Assembly: GCF_030272615.1 (NCBI RefSeq)
Contig: NC_081408.1
Coordinates: forward strand, 204,005,113-204,065,112
Direction: 5' to 3'
DNA length: 60,000 nt
Source: Cryptomeria japonica
Taxonomy: Eukaryota; Streptophyta; Pinopsida; Cupressales; Cupressaceae
Part shown: piece by piece, positions 10,618-22,322 of the stretch
Numbering within the stretch: the first letter of the stretch is position 1
How the letters are laid out: every line of letters starts with the position of its first letter
Program-made: the position numbers and the translations under genes
The notes under the pieces: model-generated
What the model saw: the letters and a program-made list of their open reading frames with translations, nothing else
What the model was told of the DNA's origin: nothing
Databases searched by the model: none

Positions 10618-13600
10618 TTACCAGAGCTGGACCAATTTCAAAAATTTTAGGTAGGCTTTCTCTAATAACTCCACATAAGTATTCCAGCCATTTTTGAATG
10701 TGTTGGAGATAGATACAAGTCCAATCAATAAATATGCAAGTGATTCTTTCTCATTAACTTCTATCGGTGTGGGATTACCAAGCATATCCGTGCATTCCCT
10801 CTTATGTAGACCAAGTGAATCCAATCTTGGACTCACCAAACCTCTGAGACTTTTGTCTCTCCGAATGATCTTATCTGTTTCCATTCAAGAGCAGAAATTT
10901 GGTTCTCCAAACTCAAAATTTGTCCATCAATAGATATGGTCAGTGAAGTTAGTCCATCAAAAGAGTTAGAAATACTAGTAATTTTGTCATGTACCTCTTT
11001 AATCTTTTCATCTACTTTTGCTATAAGAATCTTTGTATTGCAACATACCCTGTATATATTAGTACCTTATTTCAAAGAATTTTCTATCAAAATTAACTTC
11101 TCCTTAATCTTTTTCTTCTCTCTGTCAATGATTTGATCAAAAGCGGCTCTCTTAGTCAAAGTGAGTTTTTCAAGTGCTAGCCGGTTAGAGATCTGATGTA
11201 ATGATTGAAAATGTTTGGAGATGTGTTCTATTATTATCTTAAGCTTGCGAGAAGGGATTGATTCATTCTCAATCTTACATTCTGGGACCAATCTATGCAA
11301 AAAAATTATGGATTGATCTATAATCCCTTTGTTTGTGGTTCCCTCCTTCATCAGTTTCTGAGAAGCCATCATCATCAGTTATGTGGCACTCATCTTTGTG
11401 ATGTTTTTCTTCTCCACTAAAGAAGTGCAAATTGTCAATAATGATGTGCCAGCAACTAGTTCCCTACTAGATTCCTCTAGTGATTTATCCTTTATTACCT
11501 CCTCACTTGCACCAGTGGCTTCACGACTTGGTGCAGTCTGTGCAATTGTCGGTTCCTCTATAGGAATAGTATCCTCAACCTGCACATTAATATCTAGAGG
11601 AAAATTGTCCTCAATTTTAGTATCATGTACAATATTATCTACATTAACCGGTGTCTTTGTATTTGTCTGTACATTTGTGTTAACCATTGGCTCAATTTCC
11701 ACTATCTTGATATTCTACAAAACTGAGGGTAGAGTACCCATGATTTCTTTACCTTTCCCTTCAACCAATATATCTACAGTATTAGTCTTTGTCTTTGGTG
11801 AAGTGAAGAATCCTCTATGCTCTCCCAAAACATTTATCCAACCCTTTTGTGTTTCCTTTATTATCTCATTCATCCTTCCTAACATCAAGCTAGTTATTCT
11901 ATGTTTGTTTTTAATAACATTCCTATCTATAGCCTCAATTGTCTTCTCCATCTCATCTAGAGTTATAGCAACACATATAGCTAAAAGTTCTTACATCTTA
12001 ATTTGTTTGTCTTCTTGCATTGCAGATAACCGTTTAGCATCTAACATGTTGTATAGCTCTATCGGTATTTGATTTTCTATTTCAATTAATGCTTTCTTAT
12101 AGATATCTAAATATAAAAGAATTTATTCCTTTAACTCTCTCTGTTTATCATCTTCAAATGTATCATAATAAGACTTAACATTTTTCAGCATCCCATCCTT
12201 AGTAATTTCATCAACAATTTCAGCACAAGTCTTAGGCAGAATAATTGTTACATTACCAGTCTCAAGTTCCAAATCAATGTCACTTTTCTTCCTCCTTCTA
12301 GCAGTACTAGATGTAGGTGATGGTGTAGCCTTGGGTGCTTACTTTTGTGCCGGTAATTTGATGGTAACCTTCCTAACCAGTTATTTATTTGGTTCCACTT
12401 TAGGTTCTTCCAGTTTCTTACTCACAACTCTTTTGAATGCTAATGGTGTGTCATCTTCAGGCTTAGAATCTGCAGTCACATGTTCAATGTAAACTACCGG
12501 ATCCTTCCTCTTTCTCCCTTTCTCCGAGACAAAATTAATGAGTGTCTTAATATCCTTTAAAACCTCCTGTACAAACTTGCTTGCCTTACCTTCTTGTTTT
12601 TCCCTCTTCTTTTGATTGAACTCAGTTTCAACCTCAAGAGTCTTTTGTTGTGTTGTTCCACAAGGTTTTTTTGCTTCATCTATATCTGCATCAAGTAGAA
12701 TTTTAGCATATACATCAAGAATTAATGCATCCACCTTATAGCCCATTTCAACTATCCAAATCTTTTAGGGCTTGACTACCTCCATGAGGGTCTCATCTTT
12801 CTTGACCATGAAACATATGTTGGTAGAGTGGTTTTGTACTATATTCTCAGGTACTCTTATTCTAGACCTCATAGATTTCTGAAAAATCTTTGAAGTATCC
12901 CCATACCTTGTCATCTCTAAGACCTCCCAATGCAGCAATTGATTTCTTAAGTTGTCTTCCTACTGGGATGTCAAAAGCCCATTGTTTCCTTCCATAATTG
13001 GGAGTATCATTCAAAAAGTATAACATTAAGAAGACTAACATATTTCCATATTGGAAGTTGGCCTTCTTCTCACCTTTAATCTTTCCTAAATTGATCAATA
13101 ACTCCTCAAGCATCCAGTCACAAAGATCTAACTTGATATTTTCTCTCATCATCCTATAAGAAGCCAAAATATATGAATTGGAAACTAAATTCAGTTGGTT
13201 AGACTGAGTTACCTTGTAGCCTATGATCATGCTTCCAAATTTGATGTCGGTGTCGGTGATAATGCTCACCTTCATTGATCTCTTGTCTAATGTAGCGTCG
13301 GTGATCTTCCTTATGAAGTCATTTCATACTTTCTTATGTGGATGTTTCCCTACAACTAGAAAACCAGTAATTGCCTGGATGGCTTCCTTAATGATTTTAT
13401 AGGGTCTCTCCAATCATATGAATTCCTCATGTACTCTGCGTAGTACATATCTAGCTATTTCATCCTCAAACTTTGGAATATCTAGAATATAAGTAAACCC
13501 TAGATCTTCAATGTTTTTATATGCTAGTTTGATTTTAACATATTCTCCCATGAGTTCATTCATATACATCCCCTTGATCTTTGAAGTGCCTAAGTCTTGT

Positions 13601-13794
13601 ATATGACAATGAATATATGCCCTAACATCTTCCACATATACTGCTCCCTCGAGGACACAAGAAAATGCTCCAACCAAATCTTCCTTGGTAGCCACATGTG
13701 GATACCATTTGAAAATTATCTTGGGGTGGTCCTTAACTTCTACTATAGTTGGATTTGGAATGAAAATAGGAGCAGAAGATGATCCTGATTCCAT
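10618..13794 (-). pseudogene. Element B ORF2: conserved protein of unknown function, about 1,060 codons
   Basis: Starts with ATG at 13794 (MESGSSSAPIFIPNPTI). The N-terminal block (13794-12862) includes GAFSCVLEGAVYVEDVRAYI, MIIGYKVTQSNQLNLVSN, CDWMLEELLINLGKIKG and FQYGNMLVFLMLYFLND. The equivalent blocks in element D ORF2 are clearly homologous but strongly diverged. A Lys/Glu-rich middle follows (12746-12381), then a region with LMLGRMNEIIKETQKGW (11951-11715), an acidic stretch (11702-11379), a helical coiled-coil-like region (11375-11067) and a C-terminus with PRLDSLGLHKREC (10884-10618). Several stops and frameshifts disrupt it. I do not recognise the family. It has none of the motifs of protease, integrase, RT or RNase H. 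Confidence 0.75.
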
Positions 13795-14212
13795 GATTCA
13801 AGAAAAATAGCTTTAGAACACTTTCGGTGAAAAACCTCTAACAAACCCTTCCAGATGTCGATGTGATCATTCAAGAAAAAATCTGATTGCCTCTAAATAG
13901 CTTTTGATTGCACTAAGTTGCTCTAAATCACTCTGAATTCGCTTTGAATGTTGGGTGAATAATAATGAAGATTAATCGACCTTTTATCCATTGAGAAAAC
14001 CCTAATTTTCTGTTGACATAAATGACTTTCGATGAAAGATATCGGATCTCACTCTGAATATATCAATGTCGGATAATCCTCTCCAATATCTAGAATATCT
14101 TCCAAAAACTCCTCTAGGTGCATATGCATCATCTTCCATGAAATTTACCTATCCCTAAGGCATCTTCCTTAGTTACCAGATGAGCTCACTATCAGTGCAG
14201 GAGCAGCCTCTT

Positions 14213-15279
14213 CTACCTGATAGGTAACCGAGACATTCCCATCTGATGATTGCTCTTTAGTATTTGTAACCCATCTCTGAGTGATATTTTCTGGATTTCA
14301 CTAACCTTCTCTTTGCCTTTATCATTTGATCCTCCATTGCCAACCGGTGGATTTATGCTTCTACAAAACTTAGCAATATGTCCAACTTCATTGTATGCAT
14401 AACATGTAACATTGTTCTTTTGAATTGCCTTGCTAAAACTAGTGAAATTGCTTGACCTACACTGATTAGCCATATTTCCAAATTTTCCACAAGCATAGAA
14501 TTTTACATTCATTCTGTAATCTTCTGTGTTATGACCAATTTTATTGCATTTAGAACATTTACTGGGAGAAGAATCAGGGTTGTGATTTGCTCTATTTTTA
14601 TATTAGCCATGTGTCCAAATCTATTGCAAACAAAACATCTACCATTGAATTTATAAGCATTGAATTTCCTTACCCGTGCCTTATGGTTTTGATCTTCATT
14701 AGTAGTATTGGAAATCTGTCCTTTCTCAAAATCCAAGTCCACTAGAATCTCCAATCTGCATCTATCTCTTCATTAACTCATCAAGCTATGCTGAGCTAAT
14801 CTTGAATTTTTCTTTGTACTCACTCATAGCAGTAAAATCATCTCTTAGTACTGTCATTTGTCTCTCAAGCTCTTGCTCATTACTCTAGGATTGTACCAAA
14901 TCAAACCTCAACGTCTCATTTTCATGAGTCAACCTACCACATTCTTCAAATTTGTTCTTCAGGGATATAGAAAGATTTTCTTCCTTTTTCTTTCTGTCCT
15001 CAATATTCTTAGACATCCTCATAGTCATAGTTTGCATTTCATTCTTCATACCATGTTCTCTTGACTCAATTTCTGACATTGTTTTTTAAGTGCATTTTTC
15101 TCGTCATCATCCTGATTTTGCAAAAGTTCTTTTCTCCTAGCTTGAATAGATGATAGTCTCTCTTGTAGGACAAGAATAAATTATTTAGTAGAATTCAACT
15201 CATTTTGTAGCTTTAATTTCTTCTATCTTTCAACATCATAATCTTCAAGTCCCATCTCAAGTTGTTTCTCCAAATCCAT
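14213..15279 (-). pseudogene. Element B ORF1: coiled coil plus CCHC zinc knuckles (Gag-like)
   Basis: The likely ATG is at 15279 (MDLEKQLEMGLEDYD). About 200 codons of heptad-rich sequence follow (for example MSEIESREHGMKNEMQTM and SISLKNKFEECG at 15079-14885). Zinc knuckles come next: CFVCNRFGHMAN (final Cys lost), a second near 14545-14580, YACGKFGNMANQC (14500-14460, first Cys decayed to Tyr context) and CYAYNEVGHIAKFC (14410-14360, one Cys replaced by Tyr). A basic tail with KGKEKV ends the protein. The arrangement matches ORF1 of D, H and J. A nucleic-acid-binding, Gag-like packaging role is inferred from the knuckles. It has at least two early stops and frameshifts. Confidence 0.78.
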
Positions 15280-15339
15280 ATTTAATGATTCTGGTTTCAG
15301 GGTCTTCCTCACATTGTTAAACTTCCTTTGAGGCACAAA

Positions 15340-15351
15340 GATCTGATACCA
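15340..15351 (-). promoter_or_regulatory. Primer-binding site of element B
   Basis: On the minus strand tggtatcagat starts two bases inside the 5' LTR edge (15354). It matches the tggtatcagagc complement of initiator tRNA-Met used by many copia elements, including C. Confidence 0.85.
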
Positions 15352-15353
15352 AT

Positions 15354-15672
15354 TGTTGGAAACCAATAACACTGAGGGAGGGGGTGAATCAATGCTATAC
15401 TAGGATAGAAGATTTTAGCTTTAACAAATTATTCATACACCAGCTGATATACCGGTATAAACAAAATTGAAAGAAGTAATGCAACCCATAAGACAAACAC
15501 ATAAATGAGAACCATAACACATAGATTTATACATGGAAAACCTCAATGAGAAAAAACTATGGTGGGATTTGTGACCCACAATATCAATTCACAGGCCATG
15601 TGAAGAGATATTACAATATATGATAGGCCTGCACTTGCAGGAAGGCTTACAACCTAGAGCACACTGCTCATC
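15354..15672 (-). repeat. 5' LTR of element B, inner part
   Basis: Begins TGTTGGAAACC, homologous to 9415 onward. It is interrupted after 15672 by element C. The remaining 612 bp continue at 22323. Confidence 0.9.
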
Positions 15673-16730
15673 TGTTGGTATTTTGGTATGGTTTTGTCAT
15701 TGATGTCAACACCTACTGAAAACAAGCACTTTGGAGATCCAGCAACATTCACCGGCAAGCAAGTAACTATTGCATAGTTACTGGTATATGGTTCACCGGT
15801 AGGATATAATGTTCACTAGTACCTGGAATGATATGGAAGATACTTGGTAATGTCAAAGACATTGTGTGGACACTTTGTTTTGAATAATTAATCATTGGTA
15901 TATTCATATTTTCATATTTTCTTTTACCGACAAATAGGTCCAAGTTATCTAGGGTTACACCGACAGGTTTATCTTTTCCAGATCAGCATGACATGCTATG
16001 GAGATGATTTACTATTGATGTAAATGCATTAAGCCAACATGTTTAATCAGTTATTGCATCGGATATTATATTGTATATAAAATGATTTTATTGTATAGCC
16101 GACCTACTAAAATTGGTCTTAGGTTATGGTATAAATGTAAGATCTTATTTGTAAGATCAAATGTGGAATGCAAAAAAGAATTAAGTGAAGGTATATGTGA
16201 GATTAAATAGAGGAATACAAGAAGACATCACTTCAAGGTGAAGCTAGGTTTTTGTATAAGCATATCAGCATTAGACCAGTACTGAATCCAGCATATGAAG
16301 ATGCTATTTTGTGTAGTACATTCTTATTGGATTTAGCCATCCAACTGTAGTCAGTGTGACTCCCATTTTTGTGATTGAGCAGTGAGCTCTAGGTTGTTGG
16401 CCTTTCTGCATGTGCAGACCCCATCTATGTACACCTACTATCTATAGTAGTATCATCTGATTGTGGGTAAGGTTTCCCACCAGGGTTTTTCCCCTTACAG
16501 GGTTTCCACGTACAAATATCAGTGTTATGTGTTGTGGATGACTTTATGTTTATGTTTCATGCATTAATCTTTACCGGTATAGCAATTTATTGTTAACACT
16601 GTCTACCGTCATACTTAACTGGCTTACCAGTATTAAGCATTAAGTTGGTTAATTGGTTTTTGGTTTGAATTTATTAGACAACTGATTCACCCCCCCCCCC
16701 CCCCCTCTTAGTTGTCTCCGGGACCTAATA
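15673..16730 (+). repeat. 5' LTR of element C
   Basis: 1,058 bp, from TGTTGGTATTTTGG to GGGACCTAATA (final CA decayed to TA). It contains a TATA-like tatataaa near 16074, the hairpin gtggg-N8-cccac at 16463-16480, and a C-run of about 17 at 16689-16705. Confidence 0.95.
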
Positions 16731-16732
16731 AT

Positions 16733-16744
16733 TGGTATCAGAGC
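16733..16744 (+). promoter_or_regulatory. Primer-binding site of element C
   Basis: tggtatcagagc lies two bases after the LTR end and is complementary to the 3' end of initiator tRNA-Met. Confidence 0.93.
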
Positions 16745-16786
16745 TTAGTCCTCTTTTGCAAAAGTTTAACAACTTGAGGAGATCTA

Positions 16787-17556
16787 ATGTCTACTAATTA
16801 CTTCAGGAAGGACAGTCCTAAACTTAATGTAACCAACTATGGGATATGGAAGATCAGAATGGAGACACATCTAAATTGCATTGGCAAAGACATCTGGGAA
16901 GTTACAAAAAATGGTTATACTATTGTTGTAGCTGGTGAGACTGCTCCAACTACCTTAGCTAAAGATGAAGAGAATGATTGCAAAGCAAGTGAAGCACTTT
17001 TGAGCGCATTATAAGATCAACAAATCATGGGATTATCAAATAGGTCTATTGCTAAAGCTATTTGGGATCATTTGGAAACACTAAATGAAGGAGATTCCAC
17101 AATTAAGATTGCAAAACTTGAAAGCTTCCAAGTCAGGTATGAACATCTGAAAATGGAAGACGATGAAAGGATTTCTGCTTTTATGGAAAGAGTAAATGAA
17201 ATTGTTTTGGGTATTAAATGTTGTGGAGGAACTCTGAGTGAGGATGAAATTGTTTCAAAAATATTAAGAGGTTTTCCATCGGCATATAAAATGAAGGTTA
17301 CTTCTATAAATGAGTTGAGAATAATGCCTAATACATCAATAACTAGGGATACATTGATTGGTAAACTTTCAACCTTTGAAATTGAGGAATTTGGTCCTGT
17401 TGCTACTTAAAAACTGATTTAGCCTTTAAAGCATCAACAACATCTGCTCCATCATTTGACAAATCAGATTGGAGAGCCTTTTATGCAAGTGAACTTGAAG
17501 AAACCAGAAAGGAGAATGAAGAGCTTGAAGAACTTGAAGCACTATTTGCAAGAAAA
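16787..17556 (+). pseudogene. Element C Gag, N-terminal part
   Basis: The ATG at 16787 begins MSTNYFRKDSPKLNV, then NYGIWKIRMETHL, the usual start of copia Gag. After an in-frame TAA (17012-17014) the same frame continues with IAKAIWDHLETLNEGDS, IAKLESFQVRYEHLKM and MERVNEIVLGIKCCG, matching the UBN2-type Gag domain. A stop at 17408-17410 and a frameshift follow. The next frame reads KASTTSAPSFDKSDWRAFYA and a Glu-rich linker up to the zinc knuckle. Gag would assemble the cytoplasmic particle that packages the RNA. Confidence 0.88.
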
Positions 17557-19350
17557 ATGCCAAAAGGTCCAATTGGAAGTAAGTATGAAGGTAAAGCACA
17601 CTTTAAATGTTTTAATTGCAATAAGATTGGTCATATGGCTTCAAGATGCCCTGATAGACATGCTAGACTAAGAGAAGAAGCTAGAAGAATATACAAGTCT
17701 AATCCTAAATATCAGAGATACAAATTTAAGAAGAACAAAGACAAATCCTGTTACATTGCTGATGAAGGTGTGACTGATGATTTTGATGAGGATCCAATAG
17801 ACAATGGATGGGTTTTTGTTGCTATAGAGGATCAACCGGCACCTACTGCTCAACCGGTAGAACAAGCCCTAGCAGCTAAAGTTGAAGCAAAGGATGAATG
17901 GATCATCGACTCAGGATGCTCACATCATATGACAGGAGACAAAGGAAAATTCTTGAACTTTCAAGAATACAATGGAGGTTTGGTAAGATTTGGAGATGAC
18001 AAAGCCTCTTCAATCAAAGGTAAGGGTTCAATATCTCTTGATGGTAAGCATAACACTAACAATGTCTACTATGTTGAAGGATTAAAGCATAATCTTTTAA
18101 GTGTCAGTCAATTAGTTGAGAAAGGATTTCAGTTACAATTTAAAAATGGAAAATGCAAAATCATGAATAGAACTGGTTTGGAAATTGAAACCGGTAATCA
18201 AACTAGAGGTAATATCTTTCATTTGAATAAAAGTGAAAAGGCATGCTTAATTGCACATATAGATGCAAGTTGGTTATGGCATTAGAGACTATGTCATGTA
18301 AACTTTGATTGCATGGTAGAAATCAATACTTCTAAGGTTGTTAGAGATCTACCTAAAATTGTGAAACCTCAGAATACAATTTGTAAGGAATGTCAATTTG
18401 GAAAACAAGTTAGAGCTAGTTTCAAAAGTATTCTAGAAAAATCCAATAATGCTCTTGATATAATTCACACTGATTTATGTGGTCCAGCTAGAACTAAAAG
18501 CTTACAAGGTGATAGATATTTCATGCTAATTATTGATGATTATTCTAGAATGTGTTGGGTTTTCTCAGAGAAAATCAGAAGCACTTGTGAAGTTCAAACT
18601 GTTCAAAGCAATGGTTGAGAATGAAACCGGTAAGAAAATCAAATGTTTAAGATCAGATCAAGGAGGAGAATTCACATCTAAGGACTTAAATACATTCTGT
18701 GAAGTGAATGGAATCAGAAGATAGTTATCAGAACCTCGAACACCACAGCAAAATGGAGTTGTTGAAAGGAAAAATAGAACTATCTTGGATGCAGCAAGAA
18801 GTATGTTATCAGAAGCAAATCTACCACATGTGTATTGGAGAGAGGCAGTTAGCACTACTATCTATACATTCAACAAAATTCAAATCAAAGGTGAAACCGG
18901 TAAGACCCCTCATGAACTATGGTTTGGTAATACTCCTACTCTTAAGTATTTCAGAATTTTTGGAAGTAAAGGTTATATTAGAAGAGATGAGTATATTGGA
19001 AAATTTGATCCTAGAAGTGATGAAGGAATATTTCTTGGTTATTCATCTAAGAGCAAGGCATATAGATGTTTCAATAAGAGATTGTAGAAAATTGTTGAGA
19101 GTACAAATGTAAAGATTCATGAACAATTCAGAGGAACTTCAAGATATATAGATTCAGAACTGGCAATAAAAATTATGACAAATGAAGCTATACTTAATCC
19201 ACTAGTACAGAATGAAGATCTAATTACTCCAGTATCATCAGAGGATTCCACAGTAATTGAAGAACAACAACAAACTAAGACACCCTGATATGTAAGATTG
19301 AATCATTCTAAAGATCAGATAATTAGAAACAAATTTAAAGGAGTTATGAC
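17557..19350 (+). pseudogene. Element C zinc knuckle, protease and integrase
   Basis: CFNCNKIGHMASRC (near 17608-17649) is the Gag CCHC knuckle. The aspartic protease has DSGCSHHMTG (near 17909-17938) and GLKHNLLSVSQL. The pre-integrase zinc domain starts at WLWH (TAG at 18283) and continues with CKECQFGKQ. The integrase core has HTDLCGP (first Asp), IIDDYSR, LRSDQGGEF (second Asp) and TPQQNGVVERKNR (Glu), so the DDE residues are present. HELWFGNTPTLKYFRIFG and GIFLGYSSKSKAYRCF form the C-terminal part. Breaks: TAG at 18283, a frameshift near 18560-18600, a stop near 18722, TAG at 19085, TGA near 19287 and a frameshift before 19359. Confidence 0.93.
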
Positions 19351-19358
19351 GAGTAAGA

Positions 19359-20887
19359 TTGGAAAATGAAGAGGTATGTCTTATTTCTCAAATTGAACCA
19401 TCATCTATCAATGAGGCATGTGAAGATAAATTTTGGATTAAAGCTATGGAAGAAGAATTAGGACAAATTGAGAAAAATAATACTTGGACATTAGTTCCCC
19501 GGCCTAAAGATAAAAATGTAATTGGAACCAAATGGGTATTTAGAAACAAACTTAATGAAGATGGTAAGGTTGTCAGAAATAAAGCAAGACTAGTGTGTAA
19601 AGGATATTCTCAAAAAGAAGGAGTTGATTACAATGAAACCTTTGCACCAGTAGCTAGAATTGAGGCAGTTAGATTATTCTTGGCTTTTGCAGCTCACAAG
19701 GACTACAAAGTTTATCAAATGGATATTAAATGTGCATTTTTGAATGGAGATCTTGAAGAGGAAGTATATATTGAACAACCTGATGGATTTTTTTTAATAG
19801 CTCACAATGATATGGTTTGCAAGTTAAGAAAAGCTCTGTATGGATTAAAACAAGCTCTAAGAGCTTGGTATACAAGGTTGGATAAGTATCTTTTAAAGAT
19901 TGGTTTTACTAAAGGAAATGCAGATAGCAATTTATATTACAAAGTAACTAATGATGACATCTTGATTATTGAAGTATTTGTTGATGATATAATTTTTGGA
20001 GGAGAAGATGGATTATGTAAAGAATTTTCTATTAAAATGCAGCAAGAATTTGAAATGTCTATGATTGGAGAAATAAAATTCTTTTTAGGATTGCAGATTT
20101 CAGAGACCGATAAAGGTATATTTTTAAGTCAATCCAAGTACTTGAAATAATTACTAAAGAAATTTGGGATGGAGAACTCTAAACCGGTAAGCACACCTAT
20201 GACTACAAATGACAAATTATCTCAAAGGGATGAATCTACACCTGTTAATCCAACTAGATACAAATATATGATAGGAGGTTTACTGTATTTGACACAAACC
20301 AGACCTGATATCATGAATACAGTATGTATTGTTTCTAGATTTCAGAGTAATCCTAGGGAAAATCATGAATCAACAATAAAAAGGATTTTCTGGTACTTAC
20401 AAGGCACAACAAATCTTGGATTATGGTATCCTAGAGATGAAAATTTTGATCTATGTGCATACACAGATGCAAATTGGGCAGGAGATGTGGATGATAGAAA
20501 AAGAACCACTGGAAGAGCATTCTTTCTTGGAAAGAGGTTAGTTTCTTGGTTGAGTAAGAAACAGAGTTGTGCATCTTTATCAACAGCAGAATCAAAATAT
20601 GTTGTAGCAGCAACTAACTGTACACAGGTACTATGGCTTAAGCAAATGTTGAAAGACATAAAGGTAAAATGCAAGGAACCTATTACTATATATTGTGATA
20701 ACACTGCAACAATTGATATATCTAAGAATCCGGTATTACATTCCAAAACTAAACATGTTTCTATCAAACTAAATTTTCTAAGGGAAAAAGTTGAAGAAAA
20801 AGAGATAAAACTGGTTTATGTGAATACTAAAGAATAGCTTGCAGATATTTTCACAAAACCTTTGCCTAAGGAGACTTTGAATATCTC
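19359..20887 (+). pseudogene. Element C reverse transcriptase and RNase H
   Basis: The RT is open for 263 codons: [20 protein letters not shown], then [64 protein letters not shown] and the catalytic FVDDIIFGG (both Asp kept). TAA at 20148-20150 separates it from the next 222 codons in the same frame: TRPDIMNTVCIVSRFQS, then RNase H with YTDANWAGD, STAESKYVVAATNC and IYCDNTATIDISKNP, and HSKTKHVSIKLNFLRE. TAG at 20835-20837 is followed by LADIFTKPLPKE, the usual end of copia pol. Only these two point stops disrupt the RT-RNase H part. Confidence 0.95.
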
Positions 20888-21253
20888 AGAGATCATCTTG
20901 GAGTCATACCACCACCACTAGAGACTTAGACCATTGATGATTGTCATCAACTGGTAGAATTAAAAGACAAATCTTTTATTCCGGTCTTTGATGAGGATGC
21001 TACTTCTCAGGGGGAGTAGTTGGTATTTTGTATGAAATTAATTTTTGTAGCTTTGGCATTTGATGTCAAAGGGGGAGAGATATCTATGGAAAAACACATT
21101 ATCTTTTTGAGGAGAGCTTGGTATTGAAAATAAATCTTTGGATAAACACATGTTGCTCCTAGGGGGAGAAATGGAGATTGTTGGTTTTTGGTATTTGGCA
21201 TTTCTGTTTTTGGCACTTTGATGGTTTTTCCATCTTGTGTTGCCATCAATGCC
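20888..21253 (+). other. Element C 3' internal non-coding region
   Basis: Between the pol end and the PPT. It contains two additional PPT-like motifs (tcaaagggggagag near 21066 and agggggagaaatgg near 21161) and a third near 21009 (tcagggggagtag). No ORF is supported. Confidence 0.6.
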
Positions 21254-21264
21254 AAAGGGGGAGA
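21254..21264 (+). promoter_or_regulatory. Polypurine tract of element C
   Basis: aaagggggaga, one base before the 3' LTR, preceded by tgcc. The same tgccaaagggggag motif sits at the LTR edge in B, D and E. Confidence 0.92.
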
Positions 21265-21265
21265 T

Positions 21266-22317
21266 TGTTGGTATTTTGGTATGGTTTTTTCATTGATGTC
21301 AACACCTACTAAAAACAAGCACTTTGGAGATCCAGCAACATTCACCGGCAAGCAAGTAACTATTGCATAGTTACTGGTACATGGTTCATCGGTAGGATAT
21401 AATGTTCACCGGTACTTGGAATGATATGGAAGACACTTGGTAATGTCAAAGAAATCATGTGGACACTTTGTTTTGAAGAATTAATCATTGGTATATTCAT
21501 ATTTGCATATTTACTTTTACCAGCAAATAGGTCCAAGTTATCTAGGGTTACACCAGCAGGTTTATCTTTTCCAAATCAGCATGGCATGCTATGGAGATGA
21601 TTTATTATTGATGTAAATGCATTAAGATGACGTGTTTAATCGATTATTGCATCAGATATTATATTGTATATAAAATGATTTTATTGTAGAGTCGACCTAC
21701 TAAAATTGGTCTTAGGTTATGGTATAAATGTAAGATCTTATTTGTAAGATCAAATGTGGAATGCGAAAAAGAATTAAGTGAAGGTATATGCAAGATTAAA
21801 TAGAGGAATACATGAAGACATCATTTGAAGGTGAAGCTAGGTTTTTGTATAAGCATATCAACATTACACCGGTACTGAATCCAGCATATGAAGTTGCTAT
21901 TTTGTGTAGTACATTCTTATTGGATTTAGCCATCCAACTGTAGTCAGTGTGACTCCCATTTTGTGATTGAGCAGTGAGCTCTAGGCTGTTAGCCTTTCTA
22001 CATGTGTAGACCCCATTTATGTACACTTACTATCTGCAGTAGTATCATCTGATTGTGGGTAAGGTTTCCCACCATGGTTTTTCCCCTTACAGGGTTTCCA
22101 CGTACAAATATTGGTGTTATGTGTTTTGGATGAATTTATGTTTATGTTTCATGCATTAATCTTTACCGGTATAGCAATTTACTATTAACATTGTCTACCG
22201 TCATACTTAACTGGTTTACCGGTATTAAGCATTAAGTTGGTTAATTGGTTTTTGGTTTGAATTTATTAGACAACTGATTCACACCCCCCCCCTCTTAGTT
22301 GTCTCCAGGACCTAACA
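21266..22317 (+). repeat. 3' LTR of element C
   Basis: 1,052 bp, from TGTTGGTATTTTGG to GGACCTAACA. By eye about 60 substitutions separate it from the 5' LTR, and the C-run is shorter (8). Confidence 0.95.
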
Positions 22318-22322
22318 TCATC

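Larger units (their letters stand above)
15673..22317 (+). mobile_element. Element C: complete Ty1/copia retrotransposon (SIRE/Maximus-like), TSD tcatc
   Basis: 6,645 bp flanked by tcatc at 15668-15672 and 22318-22322. The uninterrupted target is in the other LTR of B at 9729-9733. Order: 5' LTR (15673-16730), iMet PBS, Gag, protease, integrase, RT, RNase H, PPT, 3' LTR (21266-22317). Protease-integrase-RT order defines copia. Wording around the RT start ([20 protein letters not shown]) resembles SIRE/Maximus-type elements; the lineage is inferred by eye. The LTRs differ at roughly 6% of sites by manual count, with many C/T and G/A changes. All domains are recognisable but the frame is broken by stops and three frameshifts. 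It is the only element in the window with a full set of domains related to the LTRs of B, D, E, J and K. Confidence 0.95.

Noticed and set aside
11383-12072. A 229-codon plus-strand ORF resembling a membrane protein
   Set aside because: It is the antisense shadow of B ORF2. The minus-strand frame is the one shared with D and E.
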